Below, in pieces: positions 1-8,916 of a stretch of 64,000 bases of DNA (position 1 is the first letter of the stretch; each line of letters begins with the position of its first letter). The notes beneath the pieces were generated by a model. It did no database searches and was not told where the DNA came from. It saw only the letters and a program-made list of their open reading frames with translations. The position numbers and the translations under genes are program-made. The stretch comes from Capnocytophaga sp. oral taxon 338 str. F0234 (GTDB lineage Bacteria > Bacteroidota > Bacteroidia > Flavobacteriales > Flavobacteriaceae): positions 1,276,285 to 1,340,284 of the forward strand of contig NZ_GL872413.1 in the NCBI RefSeq assembly GCF_000192225.1. Direction: 5' to 3'.

Positions 1-1050
1 TCTGTAGTGGCAGCAGTAAGTAAAGCTGCTAAATTCTGGTCGCAGCATGGAGGCTTCCATTGTCGGGTACGTAGCATGGAAAAAGTGGGGCATATACACT
101 TATTTTTTGATGGTAATAAACAAGAGTTATTTCAGTTCTTTAGCCAGATAGAGCCCTTGTTATATAAAGAGACCCAGCCACTTACTGAAAATATGCGAAG
201 GAGAGGAGGAGGAATTTCTTCCATTATGCTTAAGGATATGACAGATTCCTTAGAACATTACTATCAAGTATTTGTTACTTTTCTCACAGGGGATGCTATG
301 GGAGCTAACTTTATCAATTCATGTCTGGAACAGATGACCAAAACGATAGAAAGAGAGTCAATAGCTCGCTTGACCAAAGGCTCCTTAGAAGTGCTTATGA
401 GCATCCTCTCCAACTATACTCCTCAATGCTTAGTGAAAGCAGAGGTATCAACTCCTGTTTCCCAGATGTCATTTGAGGATATAGAAGGTGTTACTTTTGC
501 CACTGATTTTGTTCGCGCTATAGCTATAGCCAATGCCGATGTATATAGGGCAGTTACTCATAATAAGGGTGTTATGAATGGAATAGATGCTGTAGTTATT
601 GCTACCGGAAATGATTTTCGCGCAGTGGAGGCTGCAGCTCACGCTTATGCTACTAAAGACGGTAGATATAAGAGTCTTACTCAAGCCTGTATCAAGGATG
701 ATATTTTTCATTTTAGTATAGAAATTCCTCTAGCTATAGGTACAGTAGGAGGACTAACCAAGCTCCACCCTATGGTTAGGACAGCTATGAAAATTCTTGA
801 AAATCCTTCAGCAGAAACACTTATGAAAATTATTGCTTGTGTGGGATTAGCACAGAACTTTGCAGCAGTGAGTTCCTTAATTACTCATGGTATTCAAAAG
901 GGACACATGAAAATGCACTTAGCAAACATCCTTAACCAATTAGGCGCTACTTCAGAGGAAAAGCAGCAAATCATAACATACTTTAAGAATAAAACAGTCT
1001 CTTATAGTGAGGTAGTGCAACTTTTTAATCAAATAAAGGGCAGAGAGTAA
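1..1050 (+). CDS. Hydroxymethylglutaryl-CoA reductase, class II (5' partial)
   Basis: The gene is open to the left edge: the frame reads S-V-V-A-A-V from base 1, matching the EPSVVAA region of the family, so the GTG at 7 is not the start. Visible motifs are GDAMGAN (catalytic Asp region), the HNKGVMNGIDAV segment with the catalytic Lys, AAAHAYATKDGRYK, and a C-terminal KGHMKMH with the catalytic His. Class II enzymes are about 430 residues, so roughly 80 residues are missing. The enzyme interconverts HMG-CoA and mevalonate in the cytoplasm. In Flavobacteriia it normally serves the mevalonate route to isoprenoids. It converges on holA with 36 bases between stop codons. Confidence 0.93.
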   Translation, partial: SVVAAVSKAAKFWSQHGGFHCRVRSMEKVGHIHLFFDGNKQELFQFFSQIEPLLYKETQPLTENMRRRGGGISSIMLKDMTDSLEHYYQVFVTFLTGDAMGANFINSCLEQMTKTIERESIARLTKGSLEVLMSILSNYTPQCLVKAEVSTPVSQMSFEDIEGVTFATDFVRAIAIANADVYRAVTHNKGVMNGIDAVVIATGNDFRAVEAAAHAYATKDGRYKSLTQACIKDDIFHFSIEIPLAIGTVGGLTKLHPMVRTAMKILENPSAETLMKIIACVGLAQNFAAVSSLITHGIQKGHMKMHLANILNQLGATSEEKQQIITYFKNKTVSYSEVVQLFNQIKGRE

Positions 1051-1086
1051 AGACAAATCACCCAATGATTAACTTTGTTGGTATTA

Positions 1087-2088
1087 TCAGTTAAGTATTT
1101 TCACCATAAGTTCCTTAAGAATATCATAGAAGGAGATAGAACCACTTTCCACACCTTTGCTTTTAAGGTCAGCTTCTTTAATAACCTCCATACAAAAACT
1201 GATTTTTCTCAAGGGATATTTGGCAGCAGCAAGCCTGTAATCTTTCAAAAAATAGGGATTTATTCCCATTTCTCTTGCCAATTCTGCATCGGATTTTCCA
1301 GTAGAACTAGAGTAGATAAATAGGTTTCTGAAGTATCTGTATAGATTTTCTGTAATCATAGCTATGGGATTATCCTTTTGATTTTCATTAAAGTATTTAA
1401 TAATTTGTATGGCTTTGGGAATATCCTTTTGTCCGATGGCATTTTGTAGTTCATATACATTGAAATCCTTACTAATACCTATGTTCTGCTCTATATGAGC
1501 AGGGGTAATTTCAGTACCTTTGGTAAGGATTATTTTTAGTTTATTCAGTTCATTGGCAATACGACTCAGATCTGTCCCCAAGAAGCTAATGAGTAGTTGG
1601 CTGGCTATTTGGGTAATAGTATATCCACTTTCCTTTAAATAGCTACTAATCCATTTTGCTGTATCATTTTCATATAGTTTTTTACCTTCAAAATAGACAT
1701 ACTTTTTAAGTTCTTTAGCTAATTTGGTCTTTCCATCTATTTTTCCATATTTGTAACATAGTACCAAGAGAGTTGTCGGAGAAGGATTTTCTACATAAGG
1801 GAGTAGTTGTGCAATGGTACGGCTAAGTTCCTGTGCTTCTTTAACAATGATTACTCTTCTTTGTGCCATCATGGGATACTCTCTTGCATAGTGGATAAGT
1901 GAATCTATAGTGATATCCTTTCCATAAATAACCTGTTGGTTGAAAGCCTTTTCCTCTTCAGAAAGTACATTCTCTTCAATATAATTACTGATAAGATCAA
2001 TGAAATAAGGTACTTCTCCTGAGAGATAATAAATAGGACTATAATTATTTTTTTTCAGTTCGGCTAAGATTTTTTCTACTTCGTTCAT
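1087..2088 (-). CDS. holA: DNA polymerase III subunit delta
   Basis: A 333-residue protein that matches the clamp-loader delta subunit. The N-terminal region (IYYLSGEVPYFID, then MMAQRRVIIVKEAQEL) is the degenerate AAA-like domain, and the C-terminal helical part contains FLGTDLSRIANELNKL. Delta opens the beta clamp (DnaN, also in this window) during replication. I start at the internal Met of MNEVEKI (ATG at 2088) because the 12 residues before it are Lys/Asn/Tyr-rich and unlike the family. The gene is divergent from an HsdR-N-like gene. A TACTTTTG at 2165-2172 on this strand, inside that neighbour, could be its promoter. Confidence 0.9.
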   Translation of the reverse strand: MNEVEKILAELKKNNYSPIYYLSGEVPYFIDLISNYIEENVLSEEEKAFNQQVIYGKDITIDSLIHYAREYPMMAQRRVIIVKEAQELSRTIAQLLPYVENPSPTTLLVLCYKYGKIDGKTKLAKELKKYVYFEGKKLYENDTAKWISSYLKESGYTITQIASQLLISFLGTDLSRIANELNKLKIILTKGTEITPAHIEQNIGISKDFNVYELQNAIGQKDIPKAIQIIKYFNENQKDNPIAMITENLYRYFRNLFIYSSSTGKSDAELAREMGINPYFLKDYRLAAAKYPLRKISFCMEVIKEADLKSKGVESGSISFYDILKELMVKILN

Positions 2089-2113
2089 GTTATTTTTGTA
2101 AGCTTCTTTTTTG

Positions 2114-2121
2114 TATATTTG
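2114..2121 (+). promoter_or_regulatory. -7 promoter element of the HsdR-N-like gene
   Basis: TATATTTG matches the Bacteroidota TAnnTTTG consensus. It ends five bases before the ATG at 2127, so the transcript should begin at or within a few bases of the start codon. Confidence 0.6.
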
Positions 2122-2126
2122 CACCT

Positions 2127-2573
2127 ATGCAAGCATTGAATTTTCCAATATATGAATTTCGGTTCAAAAGTAATGAAAATAAATCATATATTTTTGATGT
2201 TATCCGAAAAAAATTTGTGGTGCTCACTCCAGAGGAGTGGGTTAGGCAACATGTTATACATTTTCTCTTAGAAGAGAAGAAATACCCAAAATCCTTAATG
2301 AATGTAGAGAGAAGAATACAAGTTAATCATCTTATTAAACGGTATGATATAGTTCTTTATCGCTCTGATGGTAGCATTTTCTTGGTGGTGGAATGTAAGG
2401 CACCACATATGGAGATAACTCAAGAGGTATTTGATCAAATAGCTCGCTATAATATGACACTGAAAGCGGAAAATTTGATGATAACCAATGGATTGAAACA
2501 CATTTTTTATCAAATAAATGGTGAAAAGAAAGCGTATATATTCCTTAAAGAACTTCCTGATTTTTATCTTTAA
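2127..2573 (+). CDS. HsdR N-terminal domain-like (PD-(D/E)XK) protein
   Basis: A 148-residue protein. It resembles the stand-alone form of the type I restriction HsdR N-terminal domain, a PD-(D/E)XK nuclease fold common in Bacteroidota next to holA. The core is visible: RYDIVLYRSDGSIFLVVECK supplies an Asp, then Glu-Cys-Lys as ExK. A preceding helix is TPEEWVRQHVIHFLLEEKKYP. No helicase/ATPase part or partner hsdM/hsdS is present, so it is not a restriction system by itself. Its biological role is not known to me. The promoter is almost on top of the ATG. Confidence 0.78.
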   Translation: MQALNFPIYEFRFKSNENKSYIFDVIRKKFVVLTPEEWVRQHVIHFLLEEKKYPKSLMNVERRIQVNHLIKRYDIVLYRSDGSIFLVVECKAPHMEITQEVFDQIARYNMTLKAENLMITNGLKHIFYQINGEKKAYIFLKELPDFYL

Positions 2574-2626
2574 ATAATTTTCTAAAAATTATCACTAATT
2601 ATTGAGCACTAATCATTAAAAAGTTG

Positions 2627-2634
2627 TATCTTTG
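2627..2634 (+). promoter_or_regulatory. -7 promoter element of lspA
   Basis: TATCTTTG about 70 bases upstream of the lspA ATG, implying a leader of roughly 65 bases. Confidence 0.6.
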
Positions 2635-2705
2635 TACTCCATTTGGGTGAGTGGATAGTATAATGTAATTAGCTATAATTTTTTTACCTTGTCTTTTATT
2701 TAATT

Positions 2706-3299
2706 ATGAAATTATCACATGCTAGCCTTATAATATTCTTGGTATTATTGTTAGACCAAGTCAGTAAGATATATATAAAAACCCATTTCATGATAGATCA
2801 GTCTATCCATGTATTCGATTGGTTCCATATACGTTTCATTGAAAATCCAGGAGCAGCATGGGGAGTTAAGATACCAGGAATGTATGGTAAACTTATTCTG
2901 ACTATTTTTAGAATCATAGCAATCATGGGGATTGGTTATTGGTTATGGGATTCAGTAAAGAGGAAAGCTCCTAAGATTTTAATTATTTCCATTGCTCTTA
3001 TTTTTGCTGGAGCTTTGGGAAATATTATTGATTCTATACTTTATGGAGTGATTTTTGATAGTAGTGTGAATAATGTAGCTACTTTCATGAGTAACCATCC
3101 TTATGGGACACTTTTTCATGGTAAAGTAGTGGATATGCTTTATTTTCCTCTGATAGATACCACCCTTCCGGAATGGGTACCTTATTATGGAGGAAGTAGA
3201 TTTACATTTTTTGATCCTGTTTTTAATATTGCCGATGCTTCTATTAGTATAGCTGTGGGATTGTTGATAATTTTTAATAAGAAAGCTTTTAAAAAATAG
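2706..3299 (+). CDS. lspA: Lipoprotein signal peptidase (signal peptidase II)
   Basis: An inner-membrane aspartyl protease that removes signal peptides from diacylglyceryl-modified prolipoproteins. The family landmarks are present: an N-terminal transmembrane helix containing the D-Q-V-S-K turn, ENPGAAWG, GALGNIIDSILYG, then the two catalytic-Asp motifs in GKVVDMLYFPL and FDPVFNIADASISI. Its 197 residues are a little above the E. coli length of 164, because the loop before the second half is longer, as is usual in this phylum. Likely substrates in this window include the lipobox proteins at 4058, 21512, 44586 and 58885. Confidence 0.95.
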   Translation: MKLSHASLIIFLVLLLDQVSKIYIKTHFMIDQSIHVFDWFHIRFIENPGAAWGVKIPGMYGKLILTIFRIIAIMGIGYWLWDSVKRKAPKILIISIALIFAGALGNIIDSILYGVIFDSSVNNVATFMSNHPYGTLFHGKVVDMLYFPLIDTTLPEWVPYYGGSRFTFFDPVFNIADASISIAVGLLIIFNKKAFKK

Positions 3300-3493
3300 T
3301 TGTAAATACGTTAACAAAAATTATGTGTAATTAGTATTTTAGAAGAGAAAAATGTTTGTTTATTAACTATTAATTAGTAATTATTAAGAGTTGCCTTTTC
3401 TTTTGATAAAAATAAGATTGGGTACCTAAGAAAATAAATTTAGAAAAAAAATAAAAAAAGTAGTATTTTATTTTCAAATAAGAAAAAAGTTTA

Positions 3494-3501
3494 TACCTTT
3501 G
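3494..3501 (+). promoter_or_regulatory. -7 promoter element of the roadblock-like gene
   Basis: TACCTTTG about 33 bases before the ATG at 3534. The rest of the 234-base gap behind lspA is AT-rich and shows nothing else that I recognise. Confidence 0.55.
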
Positions 3502-3533
3502 TGCAAAATTTAAACAAGTAAAAGAGTAATTTT

Positions 3534-3962
3534 ATGGATACAAATCTATTTGAAACTTATGTAAAAGCTATGCACCAGGAGGTGCCTGGTTTTATTTCTA
3601 TCACTGTGGTAAGTACAAATGATGGTAATACTATTGCGTATGAGGCAGCTTCTAATGTTGATAATCGCTTGTCCAGTGCTTTCCAAGTAGAAATTTTAAG
3701 ACAAGCCACTAAAGCATTAGGATATGTAGAAGGGCTTAATGATAAAAATATTGAACGTATTGAAATTGCCCTTAAAGAACAGTTACATGTGTTATTTTCC
3801 TCTAAAAATCGCCAGTTCTTGGTACATTTGATTCTTGATGGAACAAAATACAATATTGCCATTACAAAAATGTTACATGAAAAATTCTTCAAAGCTGTAG
3901 AGGACAGTTATGTACCTTCAGCAGAAGAACAACAAACTGTAAGGAGGAGATTATTCTTCTAA
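3534..3962 (+). CDS. Hypothetical protein, possible Roadblock/LC7-type fold
   Basis: A 142-residue soluble protein without signal peptide or membrane segment. The first half (VPGFISITVVSTNDGNTIAY, then SSAFQVEILRQATKAL) resembles the start of Roadblock/LC7/MglB-like domains: a beta hairpin with 'DG' followed by a long helix. The second half (HVLFSSKNRQFLVHLILD) gives the expected second beta-hairpin. Such proteins regulate small GTPases such as MglA, but no GTPase lies nearby. The assignment rests on pattern resemblance only. The gene is monocistronic, with its own promoter and a terminator hairpin directly behind it. Confidence 0.5.
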   Translation: MDTNLFETYVKAMHQEVPGFISITVVSTNDGNTIAYEAASNVDNRLSSAFQVEILRQATKALGYVEGLNDKNIERIEIALKEQLHVLFSSKNRQFLVHLILDGTKYNIAITKMLHEKFFKAVEDSYVPSAEEQQTVRRRLFF

Positions 3963-3987
3963 TGATAGATTTAAAAAAATATTAAAT

Positions 3988-4011
3988 GCTCTTCCATGTG
4001 AAGGGCTTTTT
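3988..4011 (+). terminator. Rho-independent terminator
   Basis: A GCTCTTC / GAAGGGC stem (7 bp, one G-U) with a five-base loop, followed by five T, 25 bases after the stop of the roadblock-like gene. Confidence 0.75.
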
Positions 4012-4057
4012 GTGTTGATTTTCTAACTAATTGTAATATATACTAATCATTAATTAT

Positions 4058-4408
4058 ATGAAAAAGATTGTTTTAATAGTTGTCTTCTCTTTTTTTCTAA
4101 GTAATTGTGCTAATTCAAGTGCACCTGAATCCAAGCAGAAAGAAAAAGTTTCTAAAGAGGAAGGGACTACTGCTTTACAAACAGAACAAATAACTCTCAA
4201 AATAGAGGGTATGAAATGTCCTCATGGATGTGCTGCCATGATAGAGAAAAATCTTAAAAATACGCAAGGAGTAAAGGAGGCTGAGGTGAATTTTGATACA
4301 AAAGCAGCTGTTATCTCTTATGATAGTCATAAACTTTCTATAAAAAATCTTATTTCTGTTATTGAAAATACCAATGGTGGAGATGCTTACACTGTAGTAA
4401 CAGAATAA
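4058..4408 (+). CDS. Heavy-metal-associated (HMA) domain lipoprotein
   Basis: A 116-residue lipoprotein with lipobox LSNC (lipid Cys17). A charged linker leads into one HMA-type ferredoxin-like domain (about 44-112). The metal loop reads GMKCPHGC, so the cysteines (54 and 58) have three residues between them rather than the usual two of GMxCxxC. The rest of the domain (VKEAEVNFDTKAAVISYD) is typical. The likely role is binding or handing over copper or another soft metal at the periplasmic face. The Rrf2-type regulator starts 43 bases downstream on the same strand and may be co-transcribed. Confidence 0.8.
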   Translation: MKKIVLIVVFSFFLSNCANSSAPESKQKEKVSKEEGTTALQTEQITLKIEGMKCPHGCAAMIEKNLKNTQGVKEAEVNFDTKAAVISYDSHKLSIKNLISVIENTNGGDAYTVVTE

Positions 4409-4451
4409 GAAAATTAATTTTTAAGGAAGTTTAATTATAAAGCAGTAGAGT

Positions 4452-4883
4452 ATGTTATCAAATTCAAGTAAATATGCAATTAATGCCGTGTTATATCTGG
4501 CTATCAATTCATCGGTAAATAATAAGAAAGGAGTAAAGGAGATAGCAGAGACATTACAGATTCCCACTGCTTTTTTAGCTAAGATTCTACAGGTTTTAGC
4601 AAAGAAAGAAGCTATTTGTTCAACAAAAGGACCAGGAGGGGGATTCTATTTAACGGAAGAAAAAGCAAAAGCTCCTTTAGCGAGTATAGTTCATTATATA
4701 GATGGTAGTGATAAATTTGCTGTTTGTCTTTTAGGAATAAGGTCGTGTTCTGAGGAGATTCCTTGTCCAATGCATTATGCAGTAAAACCTTTTAAAGTAC
4801 GATTTTTAGAAGAATTAGAAAAGCACAGTATAGAATATTTTGCAGCTAAAGTAAGAAACGGAGAAGCCTACTTAATGGTCTGA
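4452..4883 (+). CDS. Rrf2-family transcriptional regulator, IscR-like cysteines
   Basis: A 143-residue winged-helix regulator. The N-terminal Rrf2 helix-turn-helix is clear: SSKYAINAVLYLA, then IAETLQIPTAFLAKILQVLA and TKGPGGGFYL. Three cysteines at 92, 99 and 105 and a His at 108 copy the IscR Fe-S cluster layout (Cys92, Cys98, Cys104, His107), so a cluster-sensing role is reasonable. Target genes cannot be told from the window; the metal-binding lipoprotein just upstream is a candidate. A strong shared terminator follows. Confidence 0.85.
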   Translation: MLSNSSKYAINAVLYLAINSSVNNKKGVKEIAETLQIPTAFLAKILQVLAKKEAICSTKGPGGGFYLTEEKAKAPLASIVHYIDGSDKFAVCLLGIRSCSEEIPCPMHYAVKPFKVRFLEELEKHSIEYFAAKVRNGEAYLMV

Positions 4884-4910
4884 TAAGTAGATTTTTAGTG
4901 AGTTTAGTGT

Positions 4911-4951
4911 AAAAGAGAGAGGCTACCCTTTTCGGGTAGCCTCTCTCTTTT
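4911..4951. terminator. Bidirectional Rho-independent terminator
   Basis: A perfect 18-bp inverted repeat (4911-4928 with 4934-4951) around a five-base loop, A-rich on the left and T-rich on the right. It sits between the convergent Rrf2 gene and TPR gene and should stop both. Confidence 0.92.
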
Positions 4952-4962
4952 GTAGAAAATGT

Positions 4963-6228
4963 CTATTTATTTTTTTCAAGTAATGTTTTAATCCTCTTGT
5001 AATTATCCATATCATTCAAAGCCATATAGATGTTTTTGAGTTGTTCTAGAACATCGTGATTAGGTTTTTTGGCATTATTCTTTATATAATCATTCAATAC
5101 ATCGGTTGCTTTTCTAAACAGATTATCCTTTTGATTCTTAAGCTCATCATATTGCTTAATGTCTTCAGCAGTGTTTCCCAAAGCATTCATTTGTTCTACA
5201 AGAGCATTTCCCTCATTGGTATAGCTAATGGCATAATTTAAGGCTGCGTTTGCATTGTCAGGAGCTATTTTTAGTGCTTTTTGGAAATACTTTCTTGCTT
5301 CCTCATTTTTACCCTGTTGAAGGTTCATTACCCCAATATTATATTGAGCATCAGCATTATCAGGCTGGAGTTCAGTGGCTTCTTTCATAAGAGCTTCAAA
5401 CTTATTCATATCCCCCAATTGGTAATATACATTAGCCTCCTGCATAATAAGGTTTGCATTTTTAGGATAATGCTTACGAGCATATTCAAAAGCTTTAATT
5501 GCCTCCTCTTTGTTTCCTTGTGCTACATAAATATAAGCAATAGCCTGTATAATTTCTGCTTTTTTGGAAGGGGTTCTCTCTTGAGTAGGGTCGCTATAAT
5601 TACCTGTTTTCATCTTCATGTCACGAGTATTCTTATCAGCAGATTTTTCTATGAGCCCAGTTTCTTTATTTTTAGCAGCATATAGGATTTCAGATCCATC
5701 ATACTTTAAATTCTTCAATTCTAAGAAATACTTTAATGCTAGATCATTTTCTTTGGCTTGGCTGGCGGAGACAGCGGCATTATATAAGAATAAGGTATCC
5801 TTAGGACTGAAACGATAAACCTGTTCAAAAGCAATAGCTGCATTTTTGAAATCATTTTTTTGATAGAAAGCTTGACCCTTATCTACGGCGAGCTTAGCTA
5901 CATCTGCTTTGAGATTTTCTACCTCCGTAGATATTTTACCTCCTGCTTTTTTAGCTTCAGCTAAGGAAGTGGACGCTTCAGTTAAAGAGTTCATCACATC
6001 CTTTCCTGCAATAGCTTTTCTTAAGGCAATCTCTCCTTTTAAAAAGTAATATTCAGCTGAAAACTTTCTATCGGATAATGCAGCACTCTTCACTCCTTCT
6101 AATAGTTCTTGAGCTTGGGAAAGATTGTTCCTGTCAATGGCTCTTTTAATCTCTTTTAATTCTTTTTTTTGAGCAAAAGAAACAGCAGAAAGTGCAAGAG
6201 TTGCTATTAATAAAACACTTTTTCTCAT
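4963..6228 (-). CDS. Secreted tetratricopeptide-repeat protein
   Basis: A 421-residue protein with a Sec signal peptide (MRKSVLLIATLALSAVSFAQ) followed by an alpha-solenoid. TPR units are visible as ...GQAFYQKNDFKNAAIAFEQV (about 115-150), IAYIYVAQGNKEEAIKAFEY, the next unit starting NLIMQEANVYYQLG, and AQYNIGVMNLQQGKNEEARK with a following APDNANAALNYA unit. It lies downstream of gyrA on the same strand with only 34 bases between. TPR proteins of this type scaffold periplasmic or outer-membrane complexes; no specific partner can be named. Confidence 0.85.
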   Translation of the reverse strand: MRKSVLLIATLALSAVSFAQKKELKEIKRAIDRNNLSQAQELLEGVKSAALSDRKFSAEYYFLKGEIALRKAIAGKDVMNSLTEASTSLAEAKKAGGKISTEVENLKADVAKLAVDKGQAFYQKNDFKNAAIAFEQVYRFSPKDTLFLYNAAVSASQAKENDLALKYFLELKNLKYDGSEILYAAKNKETGLIEKSADKNTRDMKMKTGNYSDPTQERTPSKKAEIIQAIAYIYVAQGNKEEAIKAFEYARKHYPKNANLIMQEANVYYQLGDMNKFEALMKEATELQPDNADAQYNIGVMNLQQGKNEEARKYFQKALKIAPDNANAALNYAISYTNEGNALVEQMNALGNTAEDIKQYDELKNQKDNLFRKATDVLNDYIKNNAKKPNHDVLEQLKNIYMALNDMDNYKRIKTLLEKNK

Positions 6229-6262
6229 TGTAACTTAATTTTTATATTAAACTTATAATTAT

Positions 6263-8785
6263 TTATTCATTAGAAATAGTTTTCTCCTCACCGCTGTCTA
6301 TTTCATTATCATCTTCTTTCATTACTTTAGCTACTGCAGCAATTGAGTCATTTTCCTTGATATTGATGAGTCTGACACCTTGTGTGGCACGTCCCATAAC
6401 CCGAAGAGCTTCTACAGACATACGAATAGCCATTCCTGATTTGTTAATAATCATTAGATCATCTTCCTGAGAAACACTTTTAATAGCCACAAGCTTTCCT
6501 GTTTTCTCAGTAATGGAAATAGTTTTTACTCCTTTTCCACCTCGGTTGGTAATACGATATACAGCTTCTCCTGTTTCAGGGTCATCTATAAAAGTACGCT
6601 TTCCATATCCATTTTCAGAGACTACCAGTACAGTTTCCTCTTTTGGATTTTCAATGGTAATCATACCAATTACTTCGTCATTCTTTTCATCATCAAAAGA
6701 GATTCCTCGCACTCCTGATCCACTTCGCCCTACAGAACGAACCTTTTCCTCTGGGAATCGAATAGCCTTACCTGATTTCACAGCCATCATTACTTGACTA
6801 CTTCCTGTCGTAAGGCGTGCTTCCAGTAATTCGTCATCTTCCTTGATAGTGATGGCAACAATACCATTTTGGCGAGGACGGGAATATTGCTCTAAAGCAG
6901 TTTTTTTGATGATACCTTTTTTGGTAGCCATAATTACATAATGGCTATTGATATATTCTTGGTCTTTTAAGTCCTGTGTACAGATGAATGCTTTTACATT
7001 ATCTTCGGAATCAATATTGATAAGGTTTTGGATGGCTCTTCCCTTAGTATTTCTTCCTCCTTCAGGAATTTCATATACCCTGAGCCAGAAACATTTACCT
7101 TTTTCAGTAAAGAAAAGCATATATTGGTGGTTAGTACCTACAAACAGATATTCTATAAAGTCCTTATCACGAGTGGCGGACGCCTTTTGACCGACCCCCC
7201 CACGGGCTTGTGTTTTATATTCATTAACGGGAGTTCGCTTAATATATCCTGCGTTGGAAATAGTAATAACCACTTGTTCATTAGGAATAATATCTTCCAT
7301 AGAAATATCTCCTCCTGAATATTCAATAATAGAGCGGCGATCATCTCCATATTTGGCTTTCACTTCTATAAGCTCATTTTTTATAATTTCAGTACGACGT
7401 TCTTTATGAGCCAGGATATCTTCTAAATCCATAATTAGCGCCATAATCTGTTCATATTCCTCACGAATTTTGTTAAGTTCCATTCCTGTGAGGCGAGCTA
7501 ATCGAAGGTCTAATATTGCTTGCGATTGAATTTCAGAAAGTTCGAATTCTTTGATGAGTTCTTCTTTAGCTATTTGGGGATTATCTGAATGGCGAATAAT
7601 GTAAATAGCTCTATCCAATGTGTCTTGGGTGGCAATAACTTTCATATAACCCTCCAAGATATGAGCTTTTTCCTTAGCTTTCTTTAGTTCATATTCGGTT
7701 CGCCTATATACTACATCATGACGGTGTTCTACAAAATGATATATTAGATCCTTAAGGTTCAGCTGTTCAGGGCGCCCATTAACTAACGCAATATTATTAA
7801 CACTGAAAGAGGATTGTAAGGGGGTGTGCTTGAATAGGTTATTTAATACTACGTTAGGTATAGCATCTTTTTTAAGGACATATACAATTCGCATCCCTCC
7901 TTTGCCTGTTTCATCAAATACATCGGCTATGCCATCCAATTTTCCTTCTTTGACAAGGTCAGCAGTTTGCTTTACCATCAAGGCTTTATTTACCTGATAG
8001 GGAATTTCTGTAACAATGATACAATCGCGATTATCCACCTCTTCAAAGTGGGCTTTTCCACGAATGATGATTCGTCCACGTCCTGTCTTGAACGCTTCTC
8101 TTACTCCATCATAACCATAGATAGTACCTCCTGTAGGAAAGTCAGGGGCTTTGATATATTCAATGAGCTCATCTATCGTGATATTTTGATTCTCAAGGTA
8201 AGCAACTATCCCATCTACAACTTCAGAGAGGTTATGAGGAGGCATATTCGTAGCCATTCCTACAGCAATCCCTGCAGCCCCATTAACAAGTAAGTTAGGA
8301 ATACGTGTAGGAAGAACGGTAGGCTCCTCCAAAGTATCATCAAAGTTAAGCCTGTGATCAACAGTTTCTTTCTCAATATCAATGAGCATATCTTCCGCCA
8401 TTCTACGCATTCTCGCCTCCGTATAACGCATAGCAGCAGGAGAATCTCCATCAATAGAACCAAAGTTTCCCTGCCCATCTACAAGCATGTAACGCATATT
8501 CCAGTCCTGAGCCATGCGCACCATAGTATCATATACAGAGGAATCTCCATGAGGGTGATATTTACCTAATACCTCCCCTACAATACGGGCAGATTTCTTA
8601 TAAGGAGTATTACTACGAACCCCCAACTCGTGCATACCAAAAAGGACACGGCGATGTACAGGTTTTAATCCATCTCGCACATCAGGTAAAGCACGTGAAA
8701 CAATTACCGACATTGAATAATCAATGTAGGCACTCTTCATCTGGTCTTCAATATTAATAGGAATGAGTTTTTCTCCTTCAACCAT
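6263..8785 (-). CDS. gyrA: DNA gyrase subunit A
   Basis: An 840-residue breakage-reunion subunit of type II topoisomerase that introduces negative supercoils. The catalytic tyrosine is Tyr121 in [10 protein letters not shown]. The quinolone pocket reads [15 protein letters not shown], with Ser82 and Asp86 (E. coli Ser83, Asp87) unchanged, so no classical gyrA resistance mutation is present. The C-terminal beta-pinwheel follows from about 500. Its first blade carries the GyrA-box variant QARGGVG (canonical QRRGGKG), which supports GyrA over ParC. An acidic tail ends the protein, as usual for GyrA. The start at [15 protein letters not shown] fits the family. Confidence 0.97.
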   Translation of the reverse strand: MVEGEKLIPINIEDQMKSAYIDYSMSVIVSRALPDVRDGLKPVHRRVLFGMHELGVRSNTPYKKSARIVGEVLGKYHPHGDSSVYDTMVRMAQDWNMRYMLVDGQGNFGSIDGDSPAAMRYTEARMRRMAEDMLIDIEKETVDHRLNFDDTLEEPTVLPTRIPNLLVNGAAGIAVGMATNMPPHNLSEVVDGIVAYLENQNITIDELIEYIKAPDFPTGGTIYGYDGVREAFKTGRGRIIIRGKAHFEEVDNRDCIIVTEIPYQVNKALMVKQTADLVKEGKLDGIADVFDETGKGGMRIVYVLKKDAIPNVVLNNLFKHTPLQSSFSVNNIALVNGRPEQLNLKDLIYHFVEHRHDVVYRRTEYELKKAKEKAHILEGYMKVIATQDTLDRAIYIIRHSDNPQIAKEELIKEFELSEIQSQAILDLRLARLTGMELNKIREEYEQIMALIMDLEDILAHKERRTEIIKNELIEVKAKYGDDRRSIIEYSGGDISMEDIIPNEQVVITISNAGYIKRTPVNEYKTQARGGVGQKASATRDKDFIEYLFVGTNHQYMLFFTEKGKCFWLRVYEIPEGGRNTKGRAIQNLINIDSEDNVKAFICTQDLKDQEYINSHYVIMATKKGIIKKTALEQYSRPRQNGIVAITIKEDDELLEARLTTGSSQVMMAVKSGKAIRFPEEKVRSVGRSGSGVRGISFDDEKNDEVIGMITIENPKEETVLVVSENGYGKRTFIDDPETGEAVYRITNRGGKGVKTISITEKTGKLVAIKSVSQEDDLMIINKSGMAIRMSVEALRVMGRATQGVRLINIKENDSIAAVAKVMKEDDNEIDSGEEKTISNE

Positions 8786-8916
8786 TGTAAAATCTTCTTT
8801 TTATTTCAAGGTGCTAATTTACGACCTTTTTTTGATTTGAAAAAATAAAAACCGAAAAATAATGGTAAATCTAAGAAATTAACATTATTTTATAGTTTTT
8901 CAACTATTTTATTTAC

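Noticed and set aside
2127-2573. Part of a type I restriction-modification system
   Set aside because: Only the HsdR N-terminal fold is present; there is no helicase part, methylase or specificity gene nearby.
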